Assembly (NCBI RefSeq): GCF_946481715.1 | Contig: NZ_CAMLOV010000046.1 | Span: 1-34,179, forward strand | Direction of reading: 5' to 3' | DNA from: an uncultured Mucilaginibacter sp. | GTDB lineage: Bacteria > Bacteroidota > Bacteroidia > Sphingobacteriales > Sphingobacteriaceae | Length of the DNA stretch: 34,179 nt | In this document: in pieces, positions 15,399 through 23,689 of the stretch | How the letters are laid out: every line of letters begins with the position of its first letter | Position numbering within the stretch: position 1 is the stretch's first letter | Translations under genes and position numbers: made by a program | The notes under the pieces: model-generated | What the model was told of the DNA's origin: nothing | Seen by the model: only the letters and a program-made list of their open reading frames with translations | Databases searched by the model: none

Positions 15399-16301
15399 AT
15401 GAAAACCAATTTTTTAAAACAATGCTTTTTATTGGCCGCAATGGCTGTTACCACGCTTAGCTACGGGCAGGCGAAGAAAAAAACAGTACGCGATAATTCG
15501 CCCCACAGCAACTACATGGTTACCTCTATTACCAACGGGCAGCAGGTAAAAGAGTTCCGTACCAACTGGAACGGCGTAGTTTACCAAGCCAAATATGTAG
15601 CGGGGAAAATGACGGAGCTTTACGTAGATGGCGAACAGATCCCTGCCGCTAAATGGGGTGATTACAGTACGGTGCTTGCTAAAATAAAGGAGCAGATGAA
15701 GCGGGATGAGATACAAGCCAAAAAAGACCTGGAGCAGGCAGCCCGGGATATGGTGCAAGCAAAACGCGACCAGGAACAAGCCGGCCGCGACCAACTGCAG
15801 GCTAAGCGCGATGCGGAACAGGCGCAGAAAGATGCTTTACAAGCCAAGCTCGATGCCGAACAGGCACAACAAGACCAGGCCGGCGCGGGCGAAGCACAGG
15901 TACAAGCTAAACGCGACCAGGAACGCGCCCGGCTTGATCAGCTACAGGCAAAAAAGGACCAGGAACAGGCGGCAAAGGATATGGTGCAGGCGAAACGCGA
16001 TCAGGAACAGGCCGCCAAAGACCAAATGCAAGCAAAAAAAGACCAGGAGCAGGCCCGGCAGGACCAACTCCTGCTGAAAGCCCTGATAACCGACCTGGTG
16101 GAGGATAAAATTGTAGATAACGAAAAGAGCGTGCACGACCTCACCCTTAACACCGACGAGATGACCGTGAACGGCAAAAAGCAACCCGAGGCCGTTTTTA
16201 CAAAATATAAACAAAAATACAACCGCTTTACTCATCTTAACTTTAGTTACGGAAACCAGGATGGTGTGCGTACTTACCAGGGCTTGCACATTAGCAACTA
16301 A
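15399..16301 (+). CDS. secreted heptad-repeat coiled-coil protein
   Basis: A 300-residue exported protein, not matching any family I know. Residues 1-24 are a signal peptide ([14 protein letters not shown]). Residues about 35-95 form a small folded domain ([31 protein letters not shown]). Residues 106-224 are seventeen heptads of form QAxxDxx ([14 protein letters not shown]), only the ninth (GAGEAQV) being degenerate, predicting an extended helix or coiled coil of about 119 residues. Residues about 226-300 form a C-terminal domain with [20 protein letters not shown]. Both end domains contain a VDG/VNG-KxP strand-turn, perhaps duplicated. The repeat is the same as in the M56 protein upstream, including a 27-bp identical DNA stretch, so the two probably interact in the periplasm (inference). 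Confidence 0.85.
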   Translation: MKTNFLKQCFLLAAMAVTTLSYGQAKKKTVRDNSPHSNYMVTSITNGQQVKEFRTNWNGVVYQAKYVAGKMTELYVDGEQIPAAKWGDYSTVLAKIKEQMKRDEIQAKKDLEQAARDMVQAKRDQEQAGRDQLQAKRDAEQAQKDALQAKLDAEQAQQDQAGAGEAQVQAKRDQERARLDQLQAKKDQEQAAKDMVQAKRDQEQAAKDQMQAKKDQEQARQDQLLLKALITDLVEDKIVDNEKSVHDLTLNTDEMTVNGKKQPEAVFTKYKQKYNRFTHLNFSYGNQDGVRTYQGLHISN

Positions 16302-16328
16302 CCGCCACCGGAATTATTCGGTTTTAGA

Positions 16329-16357
16329 ATAGCGATGGACCCGAAATCCATCGCTAT
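16329..16357. terminator. hairpin, probable bidirectional terminator
   Basis: An 11-bp perfect stem (ATAGCGATGGA and its complement) with a 7-nt loop lies between the convergent secreted-protein and MBL-like genes. The flanks are AT-rich but lack a long T run, so it may act as a weak terminator or RNA-stabilising hairpin for both genes. Confidence 0.6.
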
Positions 16358-16448
16358 ATTATTATCGCAGAAAAGCACAGAAAAACACCGAAAAACCTCC
16401 GATTTTCAACGGTTTTTTCAGGAAAAGTGTCCCGTTTAGAGCAAAAAT

Positions 16449-17981
16449 TTAGTACCCTCTAAAATCATTTTCCAATTCGGTAAAAGGGATAACCCGGCTA
16501 TGCATCCCGTAAAATTGCTCCACCGGCAGCATCAGTTTTTTTACGGATTGGTAAACCTCCAGTTCCATATGCGGTTCCCAGTAATCGCCTTTGGGGTCTT
16601 TTGGCTGGTAAAGGTCACTGGCGTACAGCAACTTATGCCCGGGGAAGTAAACCATCATCATGCGGTCGCCGGTTTCAGTTTTATAGGGGTACAGCACCAG
16701 TTTATTACTGCCGCTACCTATGGTTAGGCTATCCTTCACCCCTATAAGTGTGTAGGAATGCTTTGCGGCTTTGGCAAACTCATCAGGAGCAGTAGTATAA
16801 GTGGCGCTTAACAACCTATCTAACAAGGGCTTATTGCGGTAAGGGTGATATATTTTAATGCCAGGCATGGTAGCGTAGGTGCGTATACCGCCAATATGCA
16901 ACCAGGCATCGCTGGTAGCGACCAGGGCCTTTATTTTCTTACCAGGGTACGCCTCTTTAATTTTGCCGACGAGCAGATCGGTATAAACGGAAGAATGCGG
17001 ACTTTCTACAACTACCAGTCCATCAGCCTGTTCCACAACAGTACTATTACAGGGCCCGGCGTACACAGCAATCCCTTCGGCTATCTTTTTGGCGGGCCTA
17101 TCCATCTGCTTTTTTAGCATACCGTTAAAGTTGCTGGTAAGTGCAGAATCCGTGATCTTTAAGTCCTTCGGGATGCTTAGTGAGTCTGGCATAATGGCGG
17201 GGTTCAGCTCCCATTTATTCACCATAAAGCTTGATTTGTACCATCCATTTACATAGCTATCCTGCTGTAATGGGTAATGCAGCCCTTTGCCCAGCAACAT
17301 CCAAAACGAGTAAAAAGTTGTTTTTTTGGTGTCGCCCCATAAGCCCATATAATCGCTGATATAGGGTTTTGTTACCTCAGCGGCGGTAAGCATATCAGTC
17401 TCAGCGTTTAAAAAGATACGCACCGGGTAGCCATTCCATTTAAAAAATACAATGTGTTGTACGGCTTGCTGTACGGTGGTGTCTTTTAAATACCTAACAT
17501 CTGCCGAGGCGGCAGCCTTTTGTAAAACCAACTCGGGAGATAGTTCTATTTCGGCCTGCAACTCCTGCGCTTGCTGGGTAGGCACCAGTTTACTGCCATA
17601 TTTTGCCGCCACGAAACCACTGTCAAACAAATATGTCGCATCGTTTTTAAAGGTATAAACCAGGGTGCTTTGCCTAACCATAGCGGTGTTACCGACGAAA
17701 TTTTTTACAATACTGCGCGAAAATTGTCCGGGGATATAAGGTCCCTCCGAACGTTCTGATTGCTCTATCGAATTTTGATAGCCATACCCATCCAGCGAGA
17801 GCGATTTAACTGATGCCCAGCTATCGCCGCCCATGGCAGCAATAGATTTTTGCAGGATGGTTTTGGCGGTAAGCACAGCCTTTACTTTAACCGTTTTTGT
17901 TTGTGCCGAAGCAGGCTCAATAAGCATTGTTGCCAATGTACAAGCCGCTAACAAACAGCTTGCGCAGGTAAGGTTTTTCAT
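16449..17981 (-). CDS. exported metallo-beta-lactamase-fold protein with degenerate metal site
   Basis: A 510-residue exported protein with a signal peptide cut after ASA (residue 26). The N-terminal half (about 35-280) resembles the lolA-like lipid-binding/DUF region seen before MBL domains of this kind (LQKSIAAMGGDSW). The C-terminal part (about 300-505) follows the MBL fold: GLVVVESPHS, the segment before the metal motif, VYFPGHKLLYASDLYQ and the late MHSRVIPF histidine. The usual THxHxDHxGG motif reads TSDAWLHIGG at residues 356-365: the two HxH histidines and the Asp are Ser, Ala and Leu, and only the last His remains. It is therefore probably not a conventional zinc hydrolase. It follows the 270-residue exported protein gene by 23 nt and is likely cotranscribed. 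Confidence 0.82.
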   Translation of the reverse strand: MKNLTCASCLLAACTLATMLIEPASAQTKTVKVKAVLTAKTILQKSIAAMGGDSWASVKSLSLDGYGYQNSIEQSERSEGPYIPGQFSRSIVKNFVGNTAMVRQSTLVYTFKNDATYLFDSGFVAAKYGSKLVPTQQAQELQAEIELSPELVLQKAAASADVRYLKDTTVQQAVQHIVFFKWNGYPVRIFLNAETDMLTAAEVTKPYISDYMGLWGDTKKTTFYSFWMLLGKGLHYPLQQDSYVNGWYKSSFMVNKWELNPAIMPDSLSIPKDLKITDSALTSNFNGMLKKQMDRPAKKIAEGIAVYAGPCNSTVVEQADGLVVVESPHSSVYTDLLVGKIKEAYPGKKIKALVATSDAWLHIGGIRTYATMPGIKIYHPYRNKPLLDRLLSATYTTAPDEFAKAAKHSYTLIGVKDSLTIGSGSNKLVLYPYKTETGDRMMMVYFPGHKLLYASDLYQPKDPKGDYWEPHMELEVYQSVKKLMLPVEQFYGMHSRVIPFTELENDFRGY

Positions 17982-18004
17982 ATTATATTTTTGATGGTTA
18001 TAGC

Positions 18005-18817
18005 TTAGTTACTGACCTTTATTAATACGTTAGCAGCGGCGGCAGGCATTTTTACTTTGTAGCGGTACATTCCGGCAAAGTTGTCTTCCTCTTTCAAAAA
18101 CTCGTGGTTCTTTTTGCTTATCCAAAAGGTCTCGGTAGCGTGGCGGCCGGCGTTGTCACTCTCATTGAACAATATCCAGCAATCAACTTTTTGGTTATCA
18201 TAGGTGGTGATTACTTCGCTGCCGGTTACTTTGTAGGTAACATATTTAGGTTTATCAAAACCGGCATCGTAAAAATTGATGACGAATGTTTTACCCGCAG
18301 CCAAGGGCAGCATCTCAAAGGTTTCGATATCTAAATTCCAGTTGTAGCAGGGTTCGGCAAAATCAAGCGAATAGGTTTTGGCGGTGTTTAAGGCAACTGT
18401 ATCGGCGCCAACAATTTTTGAGTTACTCCAATTAAAGGATTTATTTTTCCCGTTCACTGTTTCGGAATGGTAAATGGGCGAAAAATCACTGGCCTTGTTT
18501 ACCGAGTACACGGTGCGGTAGCTGGTGCTGTCGCTGCCGTACCAGTGCTGGTTGGTAACAAATACCTTTTGCCCGTTTTGCGTTTCAAATTTAGTATCGC
18601 GCAGCCAAAGCCAAAACCTCAGCACTTTGGGGCTTTTAGGGGCTTGAAAGTATACCAGGTACTGGCGCATGCCAGGTTTGAGGCTGGCGGCATTGAGGCG
18701 GTTATCTTTCAAGCGGATGGTATCTACCTGTTGCGCCAGCGTATATTTTGGCTGTGCCGATAAAAATAGTGTTAGCAGGCTGGTTATTATTGCCGGTATG
18801 ATAATGTGCGTTTTCAT
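18005..18817 (-). CDS. exported protein of unknown function
   Basis: A 270-residue exported protein starting MKTHIIIPAIITSLL, with a signal peptide ending about residue 28 (YTLAQ). The frame is open to 18916, but the first 33 residues are untypical and the ATG at 18817 precedes a normal signal peptide, so that start is chosen. The mature part is beta-rich. Its end (TYKVTGSEVITTYDNQKV, CWILFNESD, FWISKKNHEFLKEED) resembles the DUF3108-like pattern of periplasmic proteins that read as 'conversion of an analytical value', but I cannot name a function. It is the first gene of a two-gene operon with the degenerate MBL protein and is divergent from the LytS-type kinase. Confidence 0.8.
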   Translation of the reverse strand: MKTHIIIPAIITSLLTLFLSAQPKYTLAQQVDTIRLKDNRLNAASLKPGMRQYLVYFQAPKSPKVLRFWLWLRDTKFETQNGQKVFVTNQHWYGSDSTSYRTVYSVNKASDFSPIYHSETVNGKNKSFNWSNSKIVGADTVALNTAKTYSLDFAEPCYNWNLDIETFEMLPLAAGKTFVINFYDAGFDKPKYVTYKVTGSEVITTYDNQKVDCWILFNESDNAGRHATETFWISKKNHEFLKEEDNFAGMYRYKVKMPAAAANVLIKVSN

Positions 18818-19063
18818 TTTATTGAATTTGGTTTTCAGTTTATTATCGAGGCAAATTTGTCGCACTGCACAGGCTTTCCAAAATCGGTTCAACCCTATGC
18901 CGGGTATATTTAACAACCGCCACTATATTTTCAATTGGTTGCAAAACAGGACTGTAAACGGGGAATTGGCGCAGGCGTTGAGAAAATGCACCTGACTATT
19001 GAATAAATGCTTTCGCTCGTTTAAAACTATCGCAAGCCACAAAAAACCTTTGTATTTTTAAGC

Positions 19064-20083
19064 ATGAAATTATTCTCCGGTAAGCTTACCGCCATACAAT
19101 TGCAACAGGCAGTATGGGTATCCGTATTCGTGATAATTATGCTATCACTGCTACCAATGGATACCGTTGGGCAGTCGTTTGCTTATGCCATTATATACAC
19201 AGCATTCTATGCCGCCATTATATATGGGAATATCCTTTGGCTGTTCCCGAGGCTTTATCAACGAGGGTACATCGTGTTGTATATATTGGCGGTCATCATA
19301 TTCTTATTTGCAGTAGGGATGACCAGAGGCTTTGTAACAATGACCGTTTACAACACCTTCTTTGCGCCGAAGCCCCAGTTGATGACCTTTAAAGTGTTAT
19401 CGAGCTTTATTGTTGGCGGCATACTGATATTCCTGCTTAGTTTTATTTTCCGGATGGCAATGGCTTATTTTGATTTGAAGCGCCAGTCGGAGGAGATCAT
19501 TGCCCAAAAAACGCAAGCCGAATTAAACCTGCTCAAATCGCAGGTGCAGCCGCATTTCCTGTTCAACACCTTAAATAATATTTATTACGAGGCTTACCTG
19601 GAGGCGCCACGTACGGCGGGGCTCATAGAGCAGCTATCTAACATCATGCGCTATTTTGTGGATGAAAGCCCCAAGCAGGTGGTATCCATTGGTACCGAGG
19701 TTCAGTTTATAGAAAATTATATTGAACTGGAGAAAATCCGTATCCGCTATGATATCAGCCTAACGTTCAGCAAAGATTGCGACGCCACGCTTAGCATCCC
19801 TCCTATGCTGTTGATGACTTTTGTGGAGAACATTTTTAAGCACGGGATAGATAAATCAAGTACCCATAATAAGATTGATATTTCGTTGGTGCAGGAAAAC
19901 GGCAGGCTGATATTTACAACTGAGAATACTATCCCCGAGGTATTGCTAAACCCGGATTCTACCGGATTCGGGATAGAGAATTTACGCAAGAGGCTGGTGC
20001 TTCTGTATAAAACCGATTTTGAGCTATCCACCAAAAATAATGGTGATATTTACGTTGCCCGCTTAAATATCCCCCTGTTATGA
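19064..20083 (+). CDS. LytS/YehU-type sensor histidine kinase
   Basis: A 339-residue membrane kinase of the His_kinase (PF06580) class. Four membrane segments are predicted at about 13-30, 38-60, 68-90 and 112-135. These are followed by a short coiled coil (RQSEEIIAQKTQAELNLLKS), the phosphoacceptor His164 in QVQPHFLFNTLNN and a compact ATPase domain (MTFVENIFKHG as N box, GFGIENLRKRL as G box). Length and order are typical of the Bacteroidota version. It has no separate sensor domain, so the membrane part probably senses. The stop overlaps the ATG of the response regulator by ATGA, so the two are translated together as a two-component system. A near-consensus -7 box (AACCTTTG) precedes the gene. 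Confidence 0.94.
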   Translation: MKLFSGKLTAIQLQQAVWVSVFVIIMLSLLPMDTVGQSFAYAIIYTAFYAAIIYGNILWLFPRLYQRGYIVLYILAVIIFLFAVGMTRGFVTMTVYNTFFAPKPQLMTFKVLSSFIVGGILIFLLSFIFRMAMAYFDLKRQSEEIIAQKTQAELNLLKSQVQPHFLFNTLNNIYYEAYLEAPRTAGLIEQLSNIMRYFVDESPKQVVSIGTEVQFIENYIELEKIRIRYDISLTFSKDCDATLSIPPMLLMTFVENIFKHGIDKSSTHNKIDISLVQENGRLIFTTENTIPEVLLNPDSTGFGIENLRKRLVLLYKTDFELSTKNNGDIYVARLNIPLL

Positions 20084-20793
20084 ACCTGAGGTGTATTATT
20101 ATAGACGACGAACCCAATGCTGTTAGCCTGCTGGAAGTGCTGATAGGGCAAACCACGCAATGGCAGTTATTGGGAAAATGTTATAACGCACTGGAGGCAA
20201 TAGAATTCCTGAAGAAGCATACCGTAGATTTCATTTTCCTGGATATCAATATGCCACACTTAACGGGGATGGAGCTGGCCGGGCTATTGCCAAAAGAAAC
20301 TAAAATAGTATTTACCACCGCCTACGCCGAACATGCCGCTGAAAGCTATGCTTACCAAACTATAGATTACCTGCTGAAGCCTATCACCCTGAAACGTTTT
20401 GTTGCCGCTACGCAAAAGATAGAGGCTAGCTTTGCCAAACAAGTATCGCCCGCAGAGCCTGTTGCAGCAAAGCCAGAGGCCGACTACTTCTTTTTTAAAA
20501 CAGGCAAAACGCTGCGTAAGATATTGCTTGATGAAGTACTTTACTTTGAGAGTGAAAAGGAATATGTGCGCCTGGTAACCGGTACCGAAGAATTGCTGAT
20601 ATACCGTCGTTTAAAAGATATTGAAGAGCAACTGCCCCAGCCCTTCGTGCGGGTGCATAACTCGTACATTGTAAACACCAGGCTACTAAATAAAATACAG
20701 GATAACCATATTTATATTGGCAGCAAACAGATCCCCGTTAGCGAGAAATTCCGCGAGGGTTTTATGGAGGTGATAAGGCAGCGGATATTTTAA
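20080..20793 (+). CDS. LytTR-family response regulator
   Basis: A 237-residue response regulator. The receiver domain (residues 1-120) has the acidic pair Asp9/Asp10, the phosphoacceptor Asp55 (FIFLDINMP), the conserved Thr in VFTTAYAEHA and the Lys in LLKPI. The C-terminal LytTR DNA-binding domain spans about 135-237 (ILLDEVLYFESEKEYVRLV, LPQPFVRVHNSYIVN). It is coupled by a 4-bp overlap to the LytS-type kinase. LytTR regulators usually bind paired direct repeats upstream of targets. I did not find a convincing pair in this window, though the divergent exported-protein operon is a candidate target. Confidence 0.95.
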   Translation: MNLRCIIIDDEPNAVSLLEVLIGQTTQWQLLGKCYNALEAIEFLKKHTVDFIFLDINMPHLTGMELAGLLPKETKIVFTTAYAEHAAESYAYQTIDYLLKPITLKRFVAATQKIEASFAKQVSPAEPVAAKPEADYFFFKTGKTLRKILLDEVLYFESEKEYVRLVTGTEELLIYRRLKDIEEQLPQPFVRVHNSYIVNTRLLNKIQDNHIYIGSKQIPVSEKFREGFMEVIRQRIF

Positions 20794-20799
20794 AATCGA

Positions 20800-21819
20800 T
20801 TAGGATTCCGTTAACTCGCCACGCAAATCTTTTTCCAAACAACGCTTTACTTCCTGTGGGTCGTCTATCTCGCCGAGCAGGTACATCATTTTGGTAACGG
20901 CAGCCTCAAAAGTCATGTCGAAGCCGCTGGCTACACCCATATCTTTTAGTTCTTTGCTGGTTTCGTAGCGGCCCAGTTCAACGGTGCCCACTTTACATTG
21001 CGAGATATCGAGGATAACTTTCCCGGCGCCTATCGCTGCTTTCAGCAAATCGATGAACCATTGATCGGTAGTAGTATTGCCCGCACCGAAGGTTTCCATC
21101 ACAATACCGCGCACATCGGCACCTAAAATAGTTTCTACCACTTTGGGGCTAATACCTGGGTATAGTTTCAATACCGCTACATCGCTGATGAGGTTGTTGT
21201 GCACCTTTAAAGGCCCCTCTCCAGGCTGGCGTATATCATTGGCGCTAAAGCGCAGGTGCACGCCCGATTCGGCCAGTATTGGGTAATTAGGCGAACGGAA
21301 CGCTTCGAACTTTGATGAGTTATATTTAAACGCACGATTACCGCGGAACAGCTTATAATCAAAATAGATACAAACCTCGGGTACACGGCTTTTATCGTTC
21401 TTTTTGGCCTTGGCAATCTCGATGGCGGTCATCAGGTTTTCCTTGGCATCCGTACGTACGGCGCTTATAGGCAACTGCGAACCTGTGAATATTACGGGTT
21501 TATCCAAATTTTGCAGCATAAAGCTTAGCGCAGATGCGGTGTACGCCATGGTATCCGAGCCATGCAATATTACGTACCCATCCACTTCATCGTAATTAGC
21601 TTCTATAAGGCCTGCAAGTTCGCTCCATACAGCGGGGTTCATGTTTGATGAATCGATGATCTGCTCGAACGAATGAACCTTAATTTTACAATTAAGTTTC
21701 TCCAACTCGGGCACATTATCCATTATTTGTTCAAAGTTGATGGGTACAAGTACTTTAGTAACCGGGTCAGTCATCATACCAATGGTGCCGCCGGTATAGA
21801 TGATCAGTATTTGGCTCAT
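20800..21819 (-). CDS. ansA: type I asparaginase
   Basis: A 339-residue asparaginase that hydrolyses L-asparagine to aspartate and ammonia. The first catalytic threonine is in the N-terminal TGGTIG motif (residues about 10-15) and the second motif is HGSDTMAYTASAL with the catalytic Thr/Asp. There is no signal peptide, which fits the cytoplasmic low-affinity type I enzyme. Length is as expected. It lies 31 nt after tatD on the same strand, so the two may share a transcript. It ends 6 bp from the convergent LytTR gene. Confidence 0.94.
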   Translation of the reverse strand: MSQILIIYTGGTIGMMTDPVTKVLVPINFEQIMDNVPELEKLNCKIKVHSFEQIIDSSNMNPAVWSELAGLIEANYDEVDGYVILHGSDTMAYTASALSFMLQNLDKPVIFTGSQLPISAVRTDAKENLMTAIEIAKAKKNDKSRVPEVCIYFDYKLFRGNRAFKYNSSKFEAFRSPNYPILAESGVHLRFSANDIRQPGEGPLKVHNNLISDVAVLKLYPGISPKVVETILGADVRGIVMETFGAGNTTTDQWFIDLLKAAIGAGKVILDISQCKVGTVELGRYETSKELKDMGVASGFDMTFEAAVTKMMYLLGEIDDPQEVKRCLEKDLRGELTES

Positions 21820-21850
21820 TGCTCGGGAGGTTTATGCTTTTAATAAATAA

Positions 21851-22618
21851 TTACACCCCGAATATCCGTTTAGAATTTTCGGTGGTGGTGTTTGCCACTT
21901 CTTCAACAGTAATTTGATGCAGTTCCGCAACCTTTTGGGCTATGTATGTTAAATAAGAGCTTTCGTTAGGTTTACCACGGTACGGAACAGGCGTAAGGTA
22001 CGGAGAATCGGTTTCTAAAACGATATGCTTTAAATCAATTTGTGGTAAGATTTTGTCTAACCCGGCATTTTTATAAGTTACCACGCCGCCTATTCCCAAA
22101 TAAAACCCAAGCGCTATTACTTTTTCTGCCTGTTCCAGCGTACCGGCAAAGCAATGGAATATCCCGCGCAAATGTTCATCCTGCTCGTGCATCAAAACAT
22201 CGTACACCTCGTTAAAAGCATCACGGCAATGTATCACAATAGGGAGTTTTAATTGCTTGGCCCATTTTATTTGCAACCGGAAAGCTTGTACCTGCTCTGC
22301 AAGCAGCGTTTTATCCCAGTACAGGTCTATGCCGATTTCTCCAATGGCATATATTTTATGCTGATGAAGGGCCGGCTGGATAAGCGCCAACTGGTGTTCC
22401 CAATCGTCCTTTACCGAGCAGGGGTGCAAACCAAGCATCGCGAAACAATTAGCGGGGTAGGCATCCAGCAAATCGGCCATTAACGGTACCGACGCGGCAT
22501 CCACATTGGGCAAAAACAGCCGCGTAACACCGTTATCAAAACACCGCTGCATCAATGCCTGCCGTTTTGCATCAACGGTTTCGTAATACAAATGGGTATG
22601 CGTATCTGTTAATACCAT
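21851..22618 (-). CDS. tatD: TatD-family metal-dependent DNase/hydrolase
   Basis: A 255-residue TatD-family metallohydrolase (TIM barrel) with 3'-5' exonuclease or DNase activity in the family. Metal ligands His7 and His9 are in TDTHTHLY. Further ligands lie in GEIGIDLYW (Glu), PIVIHCRDA (His), GIFHCFAG (His) and VLETDSPYLTP (Asp). All signature motifs and the usual length of about 255 are present. The ATG is 12 nt downstream of a strong terminator hairpin belonging to the FKBP gene, leaving almost no room for an independent promoter unless it lies inside or upstream of that hairpin. Confidence 0.95.
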   Translation of the reverse strand: MVLTDTHTHLYYETVDAKRQALMQRCFDNGVTRLFLPNVDAASVPLMADLLDAYPANCFAMLGLHPCSVKDDWEHQLALIQPALHQHKIYAIGEIGIDLYWDKTLLAEQVQAFRLQIKWAKQLKLPIVIHCRDAFNEVYDVLMHEQDEHLRGIFHCFAGTLEQAEKVIALGFYLGIGGVVTYKNAGLDKILPQIDLKHIVLETDSPYLTPVPYRGKPNESSYLTYIAQKVAELHQITVEEVANTTTENSKRIFGV

Positions 22619-22630
22619 GCTGCAAAAATA

Positions 22631-22658
22631 AAAAAGCCTCCGTTGCGGGAGGCTTTTT
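22631..22658 (-). terminator. rho-independent terminator after the first FKBP gene
   Basis: An 11-bp perfect stem AAAAAGCCTCC / GGAGGCTTTTT with a 6-nt loop, followed on the minus strand by a T-rich run. It is strongly GC in the core and lies just after the FKBP stop codon and 12 nt before the tatD ATG. Confidence 0.88.
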
Positions 22659-22665
22659 AGGCATA

Positions 22666-23640
22666 TTAATTTTTCTTTTTTACAATGGGGCGCTTTTTTA
22701 GCGGAGTTTTTGCTTTGATGGCAACCGCAGGTTTTACAACCGGATGTTTACCGGGGATAACGTTAACCAACTCTACATCAAAAGCCAAAGTACTGTAGGG
22801 CGGAATATCGCCGCCCATGCCTTGTTCGCCATAACCAATTGCTGATGGGATAACAAAGGTTGCTTTAGCACCCTTGTTAAGGAGCTGCAGCCCTTCTACC
22901 CAACCGGCAATTAGTGGTTGTACGCCCAATACAAATGTCAATGGCTGGTAAGGTCGCCCTTGCTGATAGACGCCGGCAGCCTTTGCTACCTCTTCCATAC
23001 TGGTATCAAATACCTTTTCGTTGGTTAAGCGGCCTGCATAATGCACCACTAACGAATCGCCTTTTTGTGCCCTTGGGCCAATACCCGGTTTAGTTATTAC
23101 GTAGCGCAAGCCCGATACCGTGGTTCTAGTAACCAGGCCGTGCTTTTTTATGTATTCATCGCCTTGCGTAGCTTCGGCGGCTTTTAATTTGGCAATGCCT
23201 GCATTACGCTCGGCAATTGCTTCGGTTAGCGATTGTACCTGCACCACTTTTATGGTACATAAAATACTCCCTCCCTTTGCTAAAAAAGCGGGGCGCTGGG
23301 CATCGTTACCTTTAAAAATTGTATCGATAGGCACTTTTACAAAGGCACTATCGCCAACGGCCAATAAGGGTAAAATATCCATGAGGTCGCCGGGGTTACG
23401 GGATGGTTGCGCCTGTACTTTAACCGGCTGCCCGGCTTTGTAACTGCTAAACAACACCGAATCCTTATCGGTACGCTGGGTTACATGAAAGGTAACTACG
23501 TCGCTTTGTTTAATTTTTTCGCCTGTGTTTGGTGTAAGTATCTGGTACTGCACACCGCTGGGAAGGGTTTTAAGGCCCTGTGCGTTTGTGGTTGCCGCGA
23601 ACCCGGCAAGCAACAATGATATATAAATAGCTTTTTTCAT
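22666..23640 (-). CDS. exported FKBP-type peptidyl-prolyl isomerase (two FKBP-like domains)
   Basis: A 324-residue exported prolyl isomerase. Residues 1-20 are a signal peptide ending TNAQ. Residues about 25-140 form an FKBP-like domain that is degenerate in the usual active-site residues. Residues about 165-295 form a canonical FKBP domain (GDSLVVHYAGRL, KVFDTSMEE, GWVEGLQLLNKGAKATFVIPSAIGYGEQG, IPPYSTLAFDVELV). The tail is basic (KKRPIVKKKN). FKBPs speed cis-trans isomerisation of proline bonds during envelope protein folding. It is a tandem paralogue, of equal length, of the following lipoprotein. A hairpin sits 6 nt before its ATG, hinting at attenuation or processing. Confidence 0.92.
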   Translation of the reverse strand: MKKAIYISLLLAGFAATTNAQGLKTLPSGVQYQILTPNTGEKIKQSDVVTFHVTQRTDKDSVLFSSYKAGQPVKVQAQPSRNPGDLMDILPLLAVGDSAFVKVPIDTIFKGNDAQRPAFLAKGGSILCTIKVVQVQSLTEAIAERNAGIAKLKAAEATQGDEYIKKHGLVTRTTVSGLRYVITKPGIGPRAQKGDSLVVHYAGRLTNEKVFDTSMEEVAKAAGVYQQGRPYQPLTFVLGVQPLIAGWVEGLQLLNKGAKATFVIPSAIGYGEQGMGGDIPPYSTLAFDVELVNVIPGKHPVVKPAVAIKAKTPLKKRPIVKKKN

Positions 23641-23646
23641 AATAAA

Positions 23647-23675
23647 ATAGCCCTCCGTTTTAAACGGAAGGCTAT
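23647..23675 (-). terminator. terminator hairpin after the lipoprotein FKBP gene
   Basis: A stem of about 12 bp (ATAGCC and TCCGTT with complements, one C/A mismatch) with a short T/A loop, followed on the minus strand by TTTTATT. It lies 6 nt before the ATG of the next FKBP gene. Confidence 0.75.
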
Positions 23676-23689
23676 AATGGTTTTAAATA

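Noticed and set aside
15061..16080. Heptad DNA repeats as a non-coding repeat array or CRISPR
   Set aside because: 21-bp period stays in frame with the protein heptads in two expressed genes.
18818..18916. 33-residue N-terminal extension of the exported protein
   Set aside because: It precedes a normal signal peptide; such an extension would block export.
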